Origin: Ferrimonas balearica
GTDB lineage: Bacteria; Pseudomonadota; Gammaproteobacteria; Enterobacterales; Shewanellaceae
Assembly (NCBI RefSeq): GCF_019802085.1
Contig: NZ_JAHVHV010000002.1
Location: 806,001-870,000, forward strand
Direction: 5' to 3'
Length of the DNA: 64,000 bases
The notes under the pieces are model-generated. The model searched no databases. It was not told where the DNA came from and worked only from the letters and a program-made list of their open reading frames with translations. A program made the position numbers and the translations under genes. Each line of letters starts with the position of its first letter. Within the stretch, counting starts at the first letter, position 1. This document shows positions 41,627 through 50,939 of this stretch, one piece after another.

Positions 41627-43018
41627 ATGGCACTGATTGGTGAGATTGAAAGCCACGCCAGCGCGGCGGAGAAGTTCAACCGGGACGAAGCCCGGGTGGA
41701 CTGGCACGACAAGGCCCTGTGGACCCTGCGTCACAAACGCGACCTGGCCGCCGACAGCATCGGTGGCGACGAGTGGGAGCAGATCAAGCAGCTCGGTTCC
41801 GACATCAAGTACCACACCCTGGCCAACCTGGGTAAGTACCTGGAGGAGTTCGAGGCCAACTGCGAGAAGAACGGCATCGTGGTCCACTGGGCCAAGGACG
41901 CCAAAGAGCACAACGAGATCATCCACGGTCTGCTGGCGCAACACCAGGTGAAGAAGCTGGTGAAGTCCAAGTCGATGCTGACCGAGGAGTGTCACCTCAA
42001 CCCCTACCTGATTGAGCGGGGCATCGAGGTGATCGACACCGACCTGGGTGAGCGCATCATCCAGCTCAACGAGCAGCCGCCCAGCCACATCGTGGTGCCC
42101 GCCATCCACCTCAAGAAAGAGGAGGTAGGGGAGCTGTTCCACGAGAAGATCGGCTCCGACAAGGGCGCTTCCTGCCCCACCTACCTGACCAAGCAGGCCC
42201 GCTATCACCTGCGCGAGCACTTCCTCAGCGCCGACGCGGCCCTGACCGGGGTGAACATGGCGGTGGCCAGCGAAGGGGCCGTGGTGGTCTGCACCAACGA
42301 GGGCAACGCCGACATGGGCGTCAACCTGCCGGCTTTGCAGATCCACTCCATGGGGATCGACAAGATCGTGCCCAACCTGGACGCCGTGGGCGTGCTGACC
42401 CGCACCCTGGCGCGCAACGCCACCGGCCAGCCCAGCACCACCTACAACACCATTTACAAGGGCCCCAAGGCCGGCGGTGAGATGCACATCGTGATGGTGG
42501 ACAACGGCCGCACCAAGCTGTTCAAGGACAAGCTGCTGGCGGAGGCCTACAAGTGCATCCGCTGCGGCGGCTGCCTCAACACCTGCCCGGTGTACCGCCG
42601 CTCCTCCGGCTTCAGTTACAACGCCCTGATCCCCGGCCCCATCGGCATCGCCGTGTCCGCCGGTGACGATGAGACCCACTCCATGGCCTGGGCCTGCACC
42701 CTGTGTGGCTCCTGCACCAAGGTGTGCCCCACCAAGGTGCCCCTGGACCAGATCATCCACCACTGGCGCAAGATCCACGCCACCGAGAACAAGCTGCCCT
42801 ACGGCAAGGGCCGCTACATGCCCCTGGTGGGCAAGTTCATGGGCAGCGAGAGCATGCTCAACGCCGGCATGGGGATGGCCCGAGGGGCCCTGCGCATCCT
42901 GCCGGGGTCGCTGATGAAACCCTTTGGTGGGGCCTGGACCCAGCACCGTGAACTGCCCGAGGCGCCCAAGACCGGCTCCTTCGAGCAGTGGTTCCGCAAG
43001 AATCGGGAGAACAAATGA
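41627..43018 (+). CDS. lldF: L-lactate oxidation iron-sulfur protein LldF
   Basis: The 463-residue protein has an N-terminal LUD domain (about residues 70-300) and two 4Fe-4S motifs, CIRCGGCLNTCPVYR (about residue 310) and CTLCGSCTKVCPTKVPL (about 360), followed by a short tail. This is the LldF/LutB layout. It passes electrons from L-lactate oxidation towards quinone. AAGGAG lies before the ATG. Its TGA stop overlaps the ATG of lldG. Confidence 0.96.
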   Translation: MALIGEIESHASAAEKFNRDEARVDWHDKALWTLRHKRDLAADSIGGDEWEQIKQLGSDIKYHTLANLGKYLEEFEANCEKNGIVVHWAKDAKEHNEIIHGLLAQHQVKKLVKSKSMLTEECHLNPYLIERGIEVIDTDLGERIIQLNEQPPSHIVVPAIHLKKEEVGELFHEKIGSDKGASCPTYLTKQARYHLREHFLSADAALTGVNMAVASEGAVVVCTNEGNADMGVNLPALQIHSMGIDKIVPNLDAVGVLTRTLARNATGQPSTTYNTIYKGPKAGGEMHIVMVDNGRTKLFKDKLLAEAYKCIRCGGCLNTCPVYRRSSGFSYNALIPGPIGIAVSAGDDETHSMAWACTLCGSCTKVCPTKVPLDQIIHHWRKIHATENKLPYGKGRYMPLVGKFMGSESMLNAGMGMARGALRILPGSLMKPFGGAWTQHRELPEAPKTGSFEQWFRKNRENK

Positions 43019-43590
43019 TGTCGAGCCGTAACCAAATCCTTGAGGCCCTGGGCCAGATCGAACTGCCCAACCAGCCGATGCCGGTGATCGACGTGGCGGC
43101 CAACACCGAGGACCTGCCGGGCCAGTACGAAGCCAGCCTGGCCAAGGTGGGCGGCTCCCTCATCCGGGTCAGCAGCCTGGAGGAGGTGCAGGTCTACCTC
43201 AACGATCGCATCGCCGAGGGCGGCCAGGTGCTGAGCCTGATCGATGGCCTGACCGGCAATCGGGAACTCAATGAGCGGGCCCACGACCTCAAAGACGTGG
43301 ACCATACCCTGGTCAACGCCGAGTTCGCGGTGGCGGAGAACGGCGCGGTGTTCATCAAGGACACCGCCACCGGTCACCGGGTGGCTCCCTACATCACCGA
43401 GCACCTGGCGGCGGTGGTCAAGGCGGATGCCATCTACCCCACCATGCACCAGGCGGCTCCGGCCATTGACCTGGCCCCAGGCAGCCACGGTGCCTTCGTC
43501 GCCGGCCCCTCCAAGACCGCCGACATCGAGCAGTCCCTGGTGATCGGGGCCCACGGCGCCTGTTCCATGACCGTCTTTCTGCTCAGTTAA
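43015..43590 (+). CDS. lldG: L-lactate oxidation subunit LldG
   Basis: The 191-residue LUD-domain protein is the LldG/LutC subunit. It has the conserved segments [34 protein letters not shown] and [19 protein letters not shown]. Two ATG codons stand in tandem (43015 and 43018). GGAGA at 43004-43008 fits the first. It completes lldEFG, and a terminator follows 18 bases after the stop. Together with dld-II and lctP it allows use of both lactate isomers. Confidence 0.95.
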   Translation: MMSSRNQILEALGQIELPNQPMPVIDVAANTEDLPGQYEASLAKVGGSLIRVSSLEEVQVYLNDRIAEGGQVLSLIDGLTGNRELNERAHDLKDVDHTLVNAEFAVAENGAVFIKDTATGHRVAPYITEHLAAVVKADAIYPTMHQAAPAIDLAPGSHGAFVAGPSKTADIEQSLVIGAHGACSMTVFLLS

Positions 43591-43608
43591 CAGCGATGCA
43601 GACCCTTT

Positions 43609-43638
43609 GCCCGCACGGGGAACCGCGCGGGCTTTTTT
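43609..43638 (+). terminator. Terminator of lldEFG
   Basis: The stem GCCCGCACGG pairs with CCGCGCGGGC, with one internal mismatch, and is followed by TTTTTT. Confidence 0.85.
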
Positions 43639-43795
43639 GTGCCCGCCCGCCGGGAAAGCGCCCGCAGACGGGGTCGGGCTCTATGGGCTAACCCACTCTC
43701 ATCACGTCTTTTTCTCTCCAGTGAGTGGGGCTTGCCCCATTGCACTTGTGGGCCGGGAAAGGGGGAAAACCCCTTCGTCCCCATCGACGTTTTTA

Positions 43796-43809
43796 TTGAT
43801 CCGGATCAG
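43796..43809. promoter_or_regulatory. FNR-like site upstream of hcp
   Basis: TTGATCCGGATCAG matches TTGAT-N4-ATCAA in all but the last base. It lies 104 bases before the hcp start. FNR activation of hcp under anaerobic conditions is established in E. coli. Confidence 0.65.
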
Positions 43810-43879
43810 GAAAACCACAAAAGAGCATGTTCAATGCATGTTATTGGTTGGGGGAGGGCGTATGATGGCCACATTAAAC

Positions 43880-43896
43880 ATGCATATTAAAAGCAT
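43880..43896. promoter_or_regulatory. NsrR-like operator at the hcp start
   Basis: ATGCATATTAAAAGCAT agrees with the gammaproteobacterial NsrR consensus ATGYATTTNAAATRCAT at 15 of 17 positions. It ends 16 bases before the hcp ATG, a repressing position. NsrR is the nitric-oxide-sensing repressor of hcp in related bacteria. Confidence 0.6.
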
Positions 43897-43912
43897 CAAA
43901 TGGAGTGAGACC

Positions 43913-45586
43913 ATGTTTTGTGTTCAGTGTGAGCAAACCATCCGGACCCCCGTCAGCAACGGCTGTGCCTACAGCATGGGCATGTGCGGCAAGACCGCGG
44001 AGATCTCCGATCTCCAGGACGTGCTGGTCTACCTCATCCAGGGCGTCAGCGCCTACGCCCACCTGGGCCGCCAGGTTGGGGTGATCGACAACGAGATCGA
44101 CACCTACCTGCCCCAGGCCTTCTTCTCCACCCTGACCAACGTCAACTTCGATGCCGAGCGCCTGGTGGCCTACACCGAGCGCGCCATGGCCCTGCGCAAC
44201 CGCATCAAGGCCGCCTACGAGGCCGCCTGTGCCGAACAGGGCGTGACCGCCCAGTCCCCCCAGGGCGCCGCCCAGTTGGAACTCAGTGTCGACAAGGCCG
44301 CCATGCTGGCCGCCGCCCCGCAGACCCTGGTCAACCGCGGCCAGGCCGAGGTGGGCGAGGACATCGTTGGCCTGCGCCTGCTCTGCCTCTACGGCCTCAA
44401 GGGCGTGGCCGCCTACCTGGAGCACGCCCGGGTGCTGAACAAGCAGGACGCCAAGCTGGCCGGTGAGTTCCACCGCATCATGGCTCGCCTGGGTGAAGAT
44501 CCGAGCGAGATGGGCGAACTGCTGGAGCTGTCCATGGCCATCGGTCACCTGAACTTCGGGGTGATGGAGCTGCTGGACGCCGGTGAAACCGAGGCCTTTG
44601 GCCACCCGGTGCCGGTGAAAGTGAACATGAAGCCGGTGGCGGGCAAGGCGATCCTGGTCTCCGGTCACGACCTGATTGACCTGCTGCACATCCTGGAGCA
44701 GACCCAGGGCAAGGGCATCAACGTCTACACCCACGGTGAGATGCTGCCGGCCCACGCCTACCCGGAGCTGGGCCACAAGTACCCCCACCTGGTGGGCAAC
44801 TACGGCACCGCCTGGCAGAACCAGCAGAAGGAGTTCGCCAACTTCCCCGGCGCCATCGTCATGACCTCCAACTGCCTCATCGACCCCAACCCGGCGGGCA
44901 TCGAGGGCTACGGTGACCGCATGTTCACCCGCTCCATCGTTGGCTGGCCCGGGGTGACCCACCTGGTGGGCGACGATTTCAGCGCGGTGATCGACAAGGC
45001 CCTGGCCTGCGAAGGGTTCAAGTACGACGAGATCCCGCACTACACCACCACCGGCTTCGCCCGCAACGCCCTGATGGCGGCGGCCCCGGCGGTGATTGAC
45101 CAGGTCAAGGCCGGCAACATCAAGCACTTCTTCCTGCTGGGCGGCTGTGACGGCGACAAGGCGGAGCGCAACTACTACACCGAGTTCGCCAAGCAGGCGC
45201 CCAAGGACACCCTGATCCTGACCCTGGCCTGCGGCAAGTTTAAGTTCAACGACCTGGAGTTTGGCGACATCAACGGCGTGCCGCGCTTCCTGGACGTGGG
45301 CCAGTGCAACGACGCCTACTCCGCCATCCAACTGGCGGTGGCCTTGGCCGACGCCTTCGACTGCGGTGTGAACGACCTGCCGCTCTCCATGGTGCTCTCC
45401 TGGTTCGAGCAGAAGGCCATCGCCATCCTGCTGACCCTGCTGGCCCTGGGGATCAAGGACATCCGCGTCGGTCCCACGGTGCCGGCCTTCCTGACCGACA
45501 ACCTGGTGGCGGCCCTGAACGAGCAGTTCGGCCTGCGCCTCATCACCACCGTCGAGCAGGACATCAGCGACATCCTGGCGGCCTAA
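43913..45586 (+). CDS. hcp: Hybrid-cluster protein (nitric oxide reductase/nitrosylase)
   Basis: The 557-residue protein starts at ATG 43913. Its N-terminal cysteines C3, C6, C18 and C25 have spacing C-x2-C-x11-C-x6-C, the enterobacterial type. The hybrid-cluster ligands lie in [14 protein letters not shown] and GQCNDAYSA. Hcp reduces nitric oxide and promotes protein S-nitrosylation under anaerobic nitrate respiration. A large open frame upstream of 43913 is not coding, since it spans the regulatory sites. Its reductase gene hcr follows after a terminator-like hairpin. Confidence 0.97.
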   Translation: MFCVQCEQTIRTPVSNGCAYSMGMCGKTAEISDLQDVLVYLIQGVSAYAHLGRQVGVIDNEIDTYLPQAFFSTLTNVNFDAERLVAYTERAMALRNRIKAAYEAACAEQGVTAQSPQGAAQLELSVDKAAMLAAAPQTLVNRGQAEVGEDIVGLRLLCLYGLKGVAAYLEHARVLNKQDAKLAGEFHRIMARLGEDPSEMGELLELSMAIGHLNFGVMELLDAGETEAFGHPVPVKVNMKPVAGKAILVSGHDLIDLLHILEQTQGKGINVYTHGEMLPAHAYPELGHKYPHLVGNYGTAWQNQQKEFANFPGAIVMTSNCLIDPNPAGIEGYGDRMFTRSIVGWPGVTHLVGDDFSAVIDKALACEGFKYDEIPHYTTTGFARNALMAAAPAVIDQVKAGNIKHFFLLGGCDGDKAERNYYTEFAKQAPKDTLILTLACGKFKFNDLEFGDINGVPRFLDVGQCNDAYSAIQLAVALADAFDCGVNDLPLSMVLSWFEQKAIAILLTLLALGIKDIRVGPTVPAFLTDNLVAALNEQFGLRLITTVEQDISDILAA

Positions 45587-45598
45587 GGCCCATCAAGC

Positions 45599-45624
45599 GG
45601 GGGCGGGCAACCGCCCCCTTTTTG
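45599..45624 (+). terminator. Terminator-like hairpin between hcp and hcr
   Basis: A perfect 8-bp stem, GGGGGCGG with CCGCCCCC around loop GCAA, is followed by TTTTTG. It probably lowers hcr expression relative to hcp rather than separating the genes. Confidence 0.8.
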
Positions 45625-45655
45625 TTTTCTCGGTTAGTTGAGCGGCACAGTCACC

Positions 45656-46645
45656 ATGCTTTTGACCTGTCATGAAGTGCGTCCGGAAACCGCGGACGTC
45701 ACCAGCTTCTTCTTCCACAGCGACGCCGACGTGGACTTCATCCCCGGCCAGTTCCTCACCCTGCTGGTGCCCATCGGCGAGCAGACCAGTGCCCGGGCCT
45801 ACAGCTTAAGCTCGGTGCCCGGCGAGCCCCGTCTGCAGCTGACCATCAAGCGGGTGCCCGGTGGCCGGGTCTCCAACCACCTGCTGGACGCCCTGCGTCC
45901 CGGCGATGCGCTGGAAGCCATGGCTCCGGCGGGGGCCTTCCACCGGGACACCGCCGGAGAGGGCGCCTGGCTGCTGCTCTCCGCCGGCTGCGGGATCACC
46001 CCGGTATTCTCCATGCTCAAGGAGCGCCTGGCCCGGGAGCCCGACGCCGACATCGCCTTCGTGCACAGCGCCCGCTCCGAGGCGGACAAGCTGTTCCCCG
46101 CCGAACTCGAAGCTCTGGCGGCGGCCCACCCCAACCTCAAGCTGCACTGGGTGATCGGCGACGATCCCCGGCCTGAGTTGCTGGAGGGGCGGCTCGACGC
46201 CGCTCAGCTGGCGGCCCGGGTGCCGGACCTGGCCGGGCGCACCGCCATGATCTGCGGCCCCCAGGGCTACATGGACGCGGTGAAGGGGATGCTGAGTGAC
46301 AAAGGCGTGGCCGCGGACCGCATCCACAGCGAGGCCTTTTTGGCCCCCGAGGTGGCCGAGGCGCCGGCCGCGGACTCGGCCCAGGGCCACTCGCTGGCGG
46401 TGGACGGCATCGAGCTGCCCATCCTGCCGGGCCAGACGGTGCTGGAGAGCCTGGAGAAGGGCGGTCTGCCCATCTTCGCTGCCTGTCGTACCGGGGTGTG
46501 CGGCAGCTGCAAGTGCAAGGGGGAGAAGGACAAGCTTGAGAGCAGCTCGGTGATGGGGCTGACCCCCAAGGAGATTGAGCAGGGTTACTTCCTCGCCTGC
46601 TCCTCCACCGTCACCGGGGACATGGCCCTGGAGCTCAACGACTGA
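45656..46645 (+). CDS. hcr: NADH oxidoreductase Hcr
   Basis: The product has 329 residues from ATG 45656. An in-frame TTG at 45638 is an alternative, and neither has a good ribosome-binding site. The ferredoxin-reductase part has the FAD motif RAYSLSS and the NAD region LLSAGCGITPVFSML. The C-terminal 2Fe-2S domain has CRTGVCGSCKCK and a later Cys in FLACSS. Hcr passes electrons from NADH to Hcp. It lies 69 bases after hcp with a hairpin between, so read-through or a weak local promoter is needed. Confidence 0.94.
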   Translation: MLLTCHEVRPETADVTSFFFHSDADVDFIPGQFLTLLVPIGEQTSARAYSLSSVPGEPRLQLTIKRVPGGRVSNHLLDALRPGDALEAMAPAGAFHRDTAGEGAWLLLSAGCGITPVFSMLKERLAREPDADIAFVHSARSEADKLFPAELEALAAAHPNLKLHWVIGDDPRPELLEGRLDAAQLAARVPDLAGRTAMICGPQGYMDAVKGMLSDKGVAADRIHSEAFLAPEVAEAPAADSAQGHSLAVDGIELPILPGQTVLESLEKGGLPIFAACRTGVCGSCKCKGEKDKLESSSVMGLTPKEIEQGYFLACSSTVTGDMALELND

Positions 46646-46663
46646 GCGGCCCGACCAAGACCC

Positions 46664-46691
46664 ACGCCGCGTTTATCGCGGCGTTTTTTTT
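46664..46691 (+). terminator. Terminator of hcr
   Basis: A perfect 8-bp stem, ACGCCGCG with CGCGGCGT around loop TTTAT, is followed by seven T residues. Confidence 0.92.
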
Positions 46692-46836
46692 GTCTGGCAG
46701 CAGCAACTTGAATGAAAGCTGAACAAAAGCCGATGGAACCCATGGGTGGCTTTTAAAGCGTATGTAATACGTATAGAGTGGCGCCCATCTTGGCCACCGG
46801 GCCAGCCCCTTCACTCTCGTTATAAGGAACACTGCA

Positions 46837-47184
46837 ATGCGCACGCTTATTGTTGCCCTGGCGGCGGCCCTGCTGGCCAGCGGCTGCTCGGTCCGGGTGG
46901 CGGATCTGACCTACGTCACCACCAAGAACATCGACGTCGATGCCCCGGAGAAGTACGAGCGGGTGGAGCGGGTGGCCGGTGAGGACCGCTCCTACATCAT
47001 CAGCTTCATCCCCACCGGGATCCCCAACCTGGAAGAGGCGATCGACAACACCATCGAGTCGGTGCCCAACGGCGTGGCCCTGGAGAACGCCACCATCAAG
47101 CGGGAAACCTTCTACATCCCGCTGCTGTTCGGCTCCGAGGCCTACGTGGTTGAGGGTGACGTGGTGGTGGAGAAGCGCCCCTGA
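46837..47184 (+). CDS. Small lipoprotein, unknown function
   Basis: The 115-residue protein has a lipoprotein signal peptide with lipobox ASGC (Cys17). The mature part has a beta-rich pattern (ADLTYVTTKNIDV, SYIISFIPTGIPNLEEAID, FYIPLLFGSEAYVVEGDVVV) resembling small TRL-like or YgdI-like lipoproteins in general style, but I cannot name a family. AAGGA lies 8 bases before the ATG, and strong terminators flank the unit on both sides. It is probably sorted to the outer membrane, since no Asp follows the lipid Cys. Confidence 0.75.
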   Translation: MRTLIVALAAALLASGCSVRVADLTYVTTKNIDVDAPEKYERVERVAGEDRSYIISFIPTGIPNLEEAIDNTIESVPNGVALENATIKRETFYIPLLFGSEAYVVEGDVVVEKRP

Positions 47185-47194
47185 CCCCCTACAA

Positions 47195-47227
47195 CAAAAA
47201 ACGCCACCCCGAGGGGTGGCGTTTTTT
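47195..47227. terminator. Bidirectional terminator
   Basis: The stem AAAAAACGCCACCCC pairs with GGGGTGGCGTTTTTT around a 2-base loop region, so T runs occur on both strands. It serves the lipoprotein gene and convergent punC. Confidence 0.92.
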
Positions 47228-47240
47228 ATGGCGCAATGGC

Positions 47241-48458
47241 TCAGGACTCGGTGGCCAGGGCCGGCTGGGGGGCCGAGGCGGAGCCGGCCCACAGGGCGCC
47301 GAGCACCACCACCAGGGCACTGAGGCCGATGGCGACGCCGGTCACCGGCAGGGCGATGCTGGCCAGGGCGGCCACCACGGCACTGGCGCCGAAGCTGATG
47401 GCGATCTGCAGGCTGTTCTGCAAACCGGCGGCGGTGGCGGCGCAGTGGGGGGCGCTGGAGAGGGCCCGGTTGACCACGATGGGGTAGAGGGCCCCGTTGG
47501 TCACCGCCAGGAAGCAGAACGGCAGCAGCACCGGCCAGATGCTGGTCAGGGTCAGCTGGCTGACCAGGGTGATCGCCCCGGCCGCCACACTGAACATCAC
47601 CAGCAGGCCCTTGAGCACTGGCGCGTCGCCGTGGCGGGCCACCAGGCGCTTGCCCAGGTAACCCCCCAGCATAAAGGCGATGGTCTGGGGCACGAAGGAG
47701 AGGCCAATCTGGCGGGCGTCGTAGCCCAGGCTGGCCATGATCTCCGGCATCCCGGTCAGGTAGGCGAAGAAGGCGGCGGAGGCGGCACCGAAGATCACCA
47801 CGTTGCCCAGGTAGACCCGGGAGCGCAGCAGCCCGGCGATGTCACCGCGCACCGAGCGCTGGCTGGCGGCGGGTTGGTCCTTGGGCAGACGCCAGGTCAG
47901 CCACAGCCACACCAGGCCGATGGCGGTCAGGGCCAGGAAGATGCTCTGCCAGCCCAGCAGCAGGGTCAGGCCCACCCCGAGCTGAGGCGCCAGGGCGGGG
48001 GAGAGGGCCACCAGGGGCATGATGGTGGCAAACACCTGCTGACCCCGGGCGCCGGGGTAGCGGTCGATCACCAGCGCCTGCCAGATCACCGCCGGGGCGC
48101 AGACCCCGATGGCCTGGACAAAGCGCAGGCTGAGCAGCTGCCAGACGCTGTCGCTGAAGGTGAGGCCCAGGGACGCCAGGGTGTAGAGCACCAGGCCCGC
48201 CATCAGGGTGGTGCGGCGGCCGAAGCGGTCCGAGGCCAGGCCCCACAGCAATTGCCCCCCGGCCAGGCCGGCCAGGAACACCGACAGGGAGAGGGCGATG
48301 GACTCCGGCCCGGTGCCGTAGTAGCCCTCCATCACCTTGAACGCCGGCAGGTACATGTCGGTGGCCACAAAGGCCATCATCGACAGGCCCGCCAGGTAGA
48401 GCAGCTCGATAAAGGGGATCTTCTCAGCTTTGGTTTCAATCTGTTTGTTGCCAGCCAT
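47241..48458 (-). CDS. punC: PunC-type MFS purine nucleoside transporter (Bcr/CflA family)
   Basis: The 405-residue protein has 12 membrane segments and the drug:H+ antiporter-type motifs DMYLPAF in helix 1, GLASDRFGRRTTLMAG after helix 2 and RFVQAIGVCAPAV in helix 4. It is the Bcr/CflA family member that in E. coli (YdhC) is PunC, used for adenosine uptake. The assignment rests on the divergent gene, which is clearly PunR-like. Substrate transfer to this species is an inference. It shares a 104-base control region with punR. Confidence 0.85.
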   Translation of the reverse strand: MAGNKQIETKAEKIPFIELLYLAGLSMMAFVATDMYLPAFKVMEGYYGTGPESIALSLSVFLAGLAGGQLLWGLASDRFGRRTTLMAGLVLYTLASLGLTFSDSVWQLLSLRFVQAIGVCAPAVIWQALVIDRYPGARGQQVFATIMPLVALSPALAPQLGVGLTLLLGWQSIFLALTAIGLVWLWLTWRLPKDQPAASQRSVRGDIAGLLRSRVYLGNVVIFGAASAAFFAYLTGMPEIMASLGYDARQIGLSFVPQTIAFMLGGYLGKRLVARHGDAPVLKGLLVMFSVAAGAITLVSQLTLTSIWPVLLPFCFLAVTNGALYPIVVNRALSSAPHCAATAAGLQNSLQIAISFGASAVVAALASIALPVTGVAIGLSALVVVLGALWAGSASAPQPALATES

Positions 48459-48562
48459 CTCGTAAACCGGTTGATTTCAGTCGGTCGCGAAGTCTACTAA
48501 GTGATATTGCCCCTGTTAAACGGTATATTTTGGCTATTGCCATCAAAAAATTTGAAAGCACT

Positions 48563-49462
48563 ATGTTTGCCCAGTCCACTTTGCAGATGCTGGACGCCGT
48601 GGCCCGCCACGGCAGCTTCAGCGCCGCCGCCGCCCAGCTTCACAAGGTGCCCTCCGCCATCAGCTACGGGGTGCGCCAGGTGGAGGAGCAGCTGGGGGCC
48701 ACCCTGTTCGAGCGCCAGCACCGCAAGGTAGTGCTGACCCCCGCCGGGGCCCACTTCCTCGAGCAGGCCCGACAATGGCTTCGGGAGATGGAGCAGGTGC
48801 GCCTGCAGACCCAGCGGGTGGCCAACGGCTGGCAGCGCAGCCTGCGGGTGGCCCTGGATAACGTGGTCAAGGCGGACCGCATCACCGCCCTGGTGCGGGA
48901 TTTCTACGCCGCCTTCGACGACGCGGAGCTTATCCTCAGCATCGAGGTGTTCAACGGCGTCTGGGATGCCCTGGCGGAGGGGCGGGCGGACATCGCCATC
49001 GGCGCCACCACCGCGGTGCCCGTGGGGGGGGATTTCGGTTACCGGGAGATGGGCGAGCTGGACTGGGCTCTGGTGATGGCCCCCAGCCACCCGGCGAGCT
49101 CCATGGACCGGCTCACCCCCGAGGGGATCCGTCGCTTTCCGCTTATCTGCCTGGAGGACACCGCCCGCACCCTGCCCAAGCGCACCACCTGGCTGCAGGA
49201 CAATCAGCGGCGCATCATGGTGCCGGACTGGCCCAATGCCCAGGCCTGTGTCCAGGCCGGGCTGGGGCTCAACTACATGCCCCGCCACCTGGCCCGGCCC
49301 CTGCTGGCCGGGGGCAGCCTGGTGGAGCGCACCATGACCGGTGGCCAGCGCCCCAGCCCCTGCTGCCTGGCCTGGAGCCGGGAGCGCGACTCGCCGCTGC
49401 TGCAGTGGCTGCTCGACTATCTTGGGGAGCCGGCCCAGCTGCACAAGGAGTGGCTGGCCTGA
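48563..49462 (+). CDS. punR: PunR-type LysR regulator
   Basis: The 299-residue protein starts at ATG 48563. An upstream TTG frame of 11 codons is less likely. It closely resembles E. coli YdhB/PunR, with shared segments VDAVARNGSFSAAA-like (LDAVARHGSFSAAA), VPSAISYGVRQVEEQLG, EVFNGVWDALAEGRADIAIGAT, EDTARTLPKR-TTWLQDNQ and the C-terminal LLDYLGE-x-LHKEWL. PunR activates punC in response to adenosine. The divergent layout is the same as in E. coli. The ribosome-binding site is weak (GAAAG). Confidence 0.9.
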   Translation: MFAQSTLQMLDAVARHGSFSAAAAQLHKVPSAISYGVRQVEEQLGATLFERQHRKVVLTPAGAHFLEQARQWLREMEQVRLQTQRVANGWQRSLRVALDNVVKADRITALVRDFYAAFDDAELILSIEVFNGVWDALAEGRADIAIGATTAVPVGGDFGYREMGELDWALVMAPSHPASSMDRLTPEGIRRFPLICLEDTARTLPKRTTWLQDNQRRIMVPDWPNAQACVQAGLGLNYMPRHLARPLLAGGSLVERTMTGGQRPSPCCLAWSRERDSPLLQWLLDYLGEPAQLHKEWLA

Positions 49463-49465
49463 CAA

Positions 49466-49493
49466 AACCAGGGCGCCTTTCGGCGCCCTGGTT
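49466..49493. terminator. Terminator between punR and the MltC-like gene
   Basis: A perfect 12-bp stem, AACCAGGGCGCC with GGCGCCCTGGTT around loop TTTC, has its better T run on the minus strand (TTTTGTC), where it ends the transglycosylase gene. Confidence 0.82.
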
Positions 49494-49496
49494 GGG

Positions 49497-50924
49497 TTAC
49501 AGCTTCTGACCGGTGGCCAGTGCCGCGTAGCCCTCGCGGTAATTGCGCACCTTGGTGAGGTACTTGCGGGTCTCGTCGTAGGGCAGGTGTTCCACCAGGT
49601 GCTGGTACACCGCCTCTGGGCTCAGGGCGTTGATCCGGGGCAGGGCGCTGCTCAGCCGCCGGCTGCCGTCGGAATTGAACGCCTTGGCCACGTTGCCGGC
49701 CCCGGTGTTGTAGGCGGCGATGACGCAGTAGAGCCGGCTTTGCGGGTCCGTCACCCCCTTGAGGTAGCGCTTGTCGAGGATGTTCAGGTAGGCGCTGCCG
49801 AAGCGGATGTTGAACTCCGGCCGGTACAACTCCTCGGCGGTGGGGGCCTGGCGCGACTGGTAGAAGGTCTGGCGCACGTCGCGCCCGGCGCTGGCCGGCA
49901 CGATCTGCATCAGGCCGAAGGCCGGGATGTGGGAACGGGCCAGGGGGTTAAAGCTGCTCTCCGCCTGCATGATCGCCAGCACCAGCTCCGGCTCCACCTG
50001 CCACTGCTGCGCCTGGGCATGGGCCTGGTCGAGGAAGGGCCGGGCCCGCTGCTGTTGCCCGTGACTGGGCAGCTGGATCCGGTAGGTGGTGATCTGCTTG
50101 GCGGTGGGATCCGCCTGGCGCTCGGCGTAGCGGGCCGCCAGCTTGGCTTCCCGTTCCCTCTCCTGGCTTTGCAGTGCCTGGGCTTGCGCCTCCGGCACCG
50201 GAGCGGGCTGGGCCTGCTCCGGTTCACTGGCCTCGGCCAGGGCCGCCAACTCCTGCTGCCGCTCCAACTCACGCAGCGCGGCCTGTTGCTGGCGGGCCAG
50301 CTCTGCCTGCAGTTTGGCCAGGCGCTCGGCGCTGTAGTCCCGGGGGCGGGTGGTCACCTCCGCCTGGGCGATCAGTGCCTCCACCCGCGCCTCGGCCGCC
50401 TGACCGGAATCGACCACCACGGGGGCCAGCTCCGGCACCAGGGGCTGAGGGGCGTTGAGCACCGGCAGCTGGGTGGGCGGGGCCGCCAGCTTGGCGTGGA
50501 TGGGATCCTGGGCCCGGGCCTCGGCGGTGTCGCTCTGGGCCAGGGCCACCAGGGCATCCTGGATCGCCTTGGGATCCGGCGCCTGGCCCGGGTCGTGCAG
50601 CACCGAGATGGTGACGGTGCCGCTTTGGTAATCCACCTCGGTGCGACGATGTTGATCCTCGCTGTACTGCACCAGGGTGTGGGCGTCCCCCAGGGGGGCC
50701 TCGTCCCACTGCCCCAGCACCTCATCGCGGTAAGCGTCGAAGGCATCGAGGTAGGCGCGCCGGTACTGCTCGAACTCCGACTGGGTTTGCTGCTTGTAGG
50801 CCTGGAAGGCCGCCCACTCGCCTCCGGCGGGCGGAGGGTTGGCGGCGGCGCTTCCCATCCCCGCCAAGGTGGCGGCGGTCAGCAGGGCAACCCGAAAGGG
50901 TCGCCGTGTACGCGAAGGTGCCAT
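49497..50924 (-). CDS. MltC-like membrane-bound lytic murein transglycosylase
   Basis: The 475-residue exported protein has a signal peptide (residues 1-28). An N-terminal MltC-type domain (WAAFQAYKQQTQSEFEQYRRAYLDAF, then TVTISVL) is followed by a long Gln/Ala/Glu-rich helical linker (about residues 185-285). The C-terminal SLT (GH23) domain has catalytic Glu in MQAESSFNP, then GLMQIVP, RFGSAYLNIL and VIAAYNTGAGNVAKAF. It cleaves murein glycan strands. It is longer than E. coli MltC (359 residues) because of the linker and, unlike MltC, shows no lipobox. It lies 15 bases after the LPP20 gene, probably one operon. Confidence 0.9.
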   Translation of the reverse strand: MAPSRTRRPFRVALLTAATLAGMGSAAANPPPAGGEWAAFQAYKQQTQSEFEQYRRAYLDAFDAYRDEVLGQWDEAPLGDAHTLVQYSEDQHRRTEVDYQSGTVTISVLHDPGQAPDPKAIQDALVALAQSDTAEARAQDPIHAKLAAPPTQLPVLNAPQPLVPELAPVVVDSGQAAEARVEALIAQAEVTTRPRDYSAERLAKLQAELARQQQAALRELERQQELAALAEASEPEQAQPAPVPEAQAQALQSQEREREAKLAARYAERQADPTAKQITTYRIQLPSHGQQQRARPFLDQAHAQAQQWQVEPELVLAIMQAESSFNPLARSHIPAFGLMQIVPASAGRDVRQTFYQSRQAPTAEELYRPEFNIRFGSAYLNILDKRYLKGVTDPQSRLYCVIAAYNTGAGNVAKAFNSDGSRRLSSALPRINALSPEAVYQHLVEHLPYDETRKYLTKVRNYREGYAALATGQKL

Positions 50925-50939
50925 GGGGCCTCCTTAGGT

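Noticed and set aside
40805-42946. A 713-codon minus-strand open frame opposite lldE and lldF
   Set aside because: Shadow frame with no domain. The plus strand carries intact LldE and LldF.
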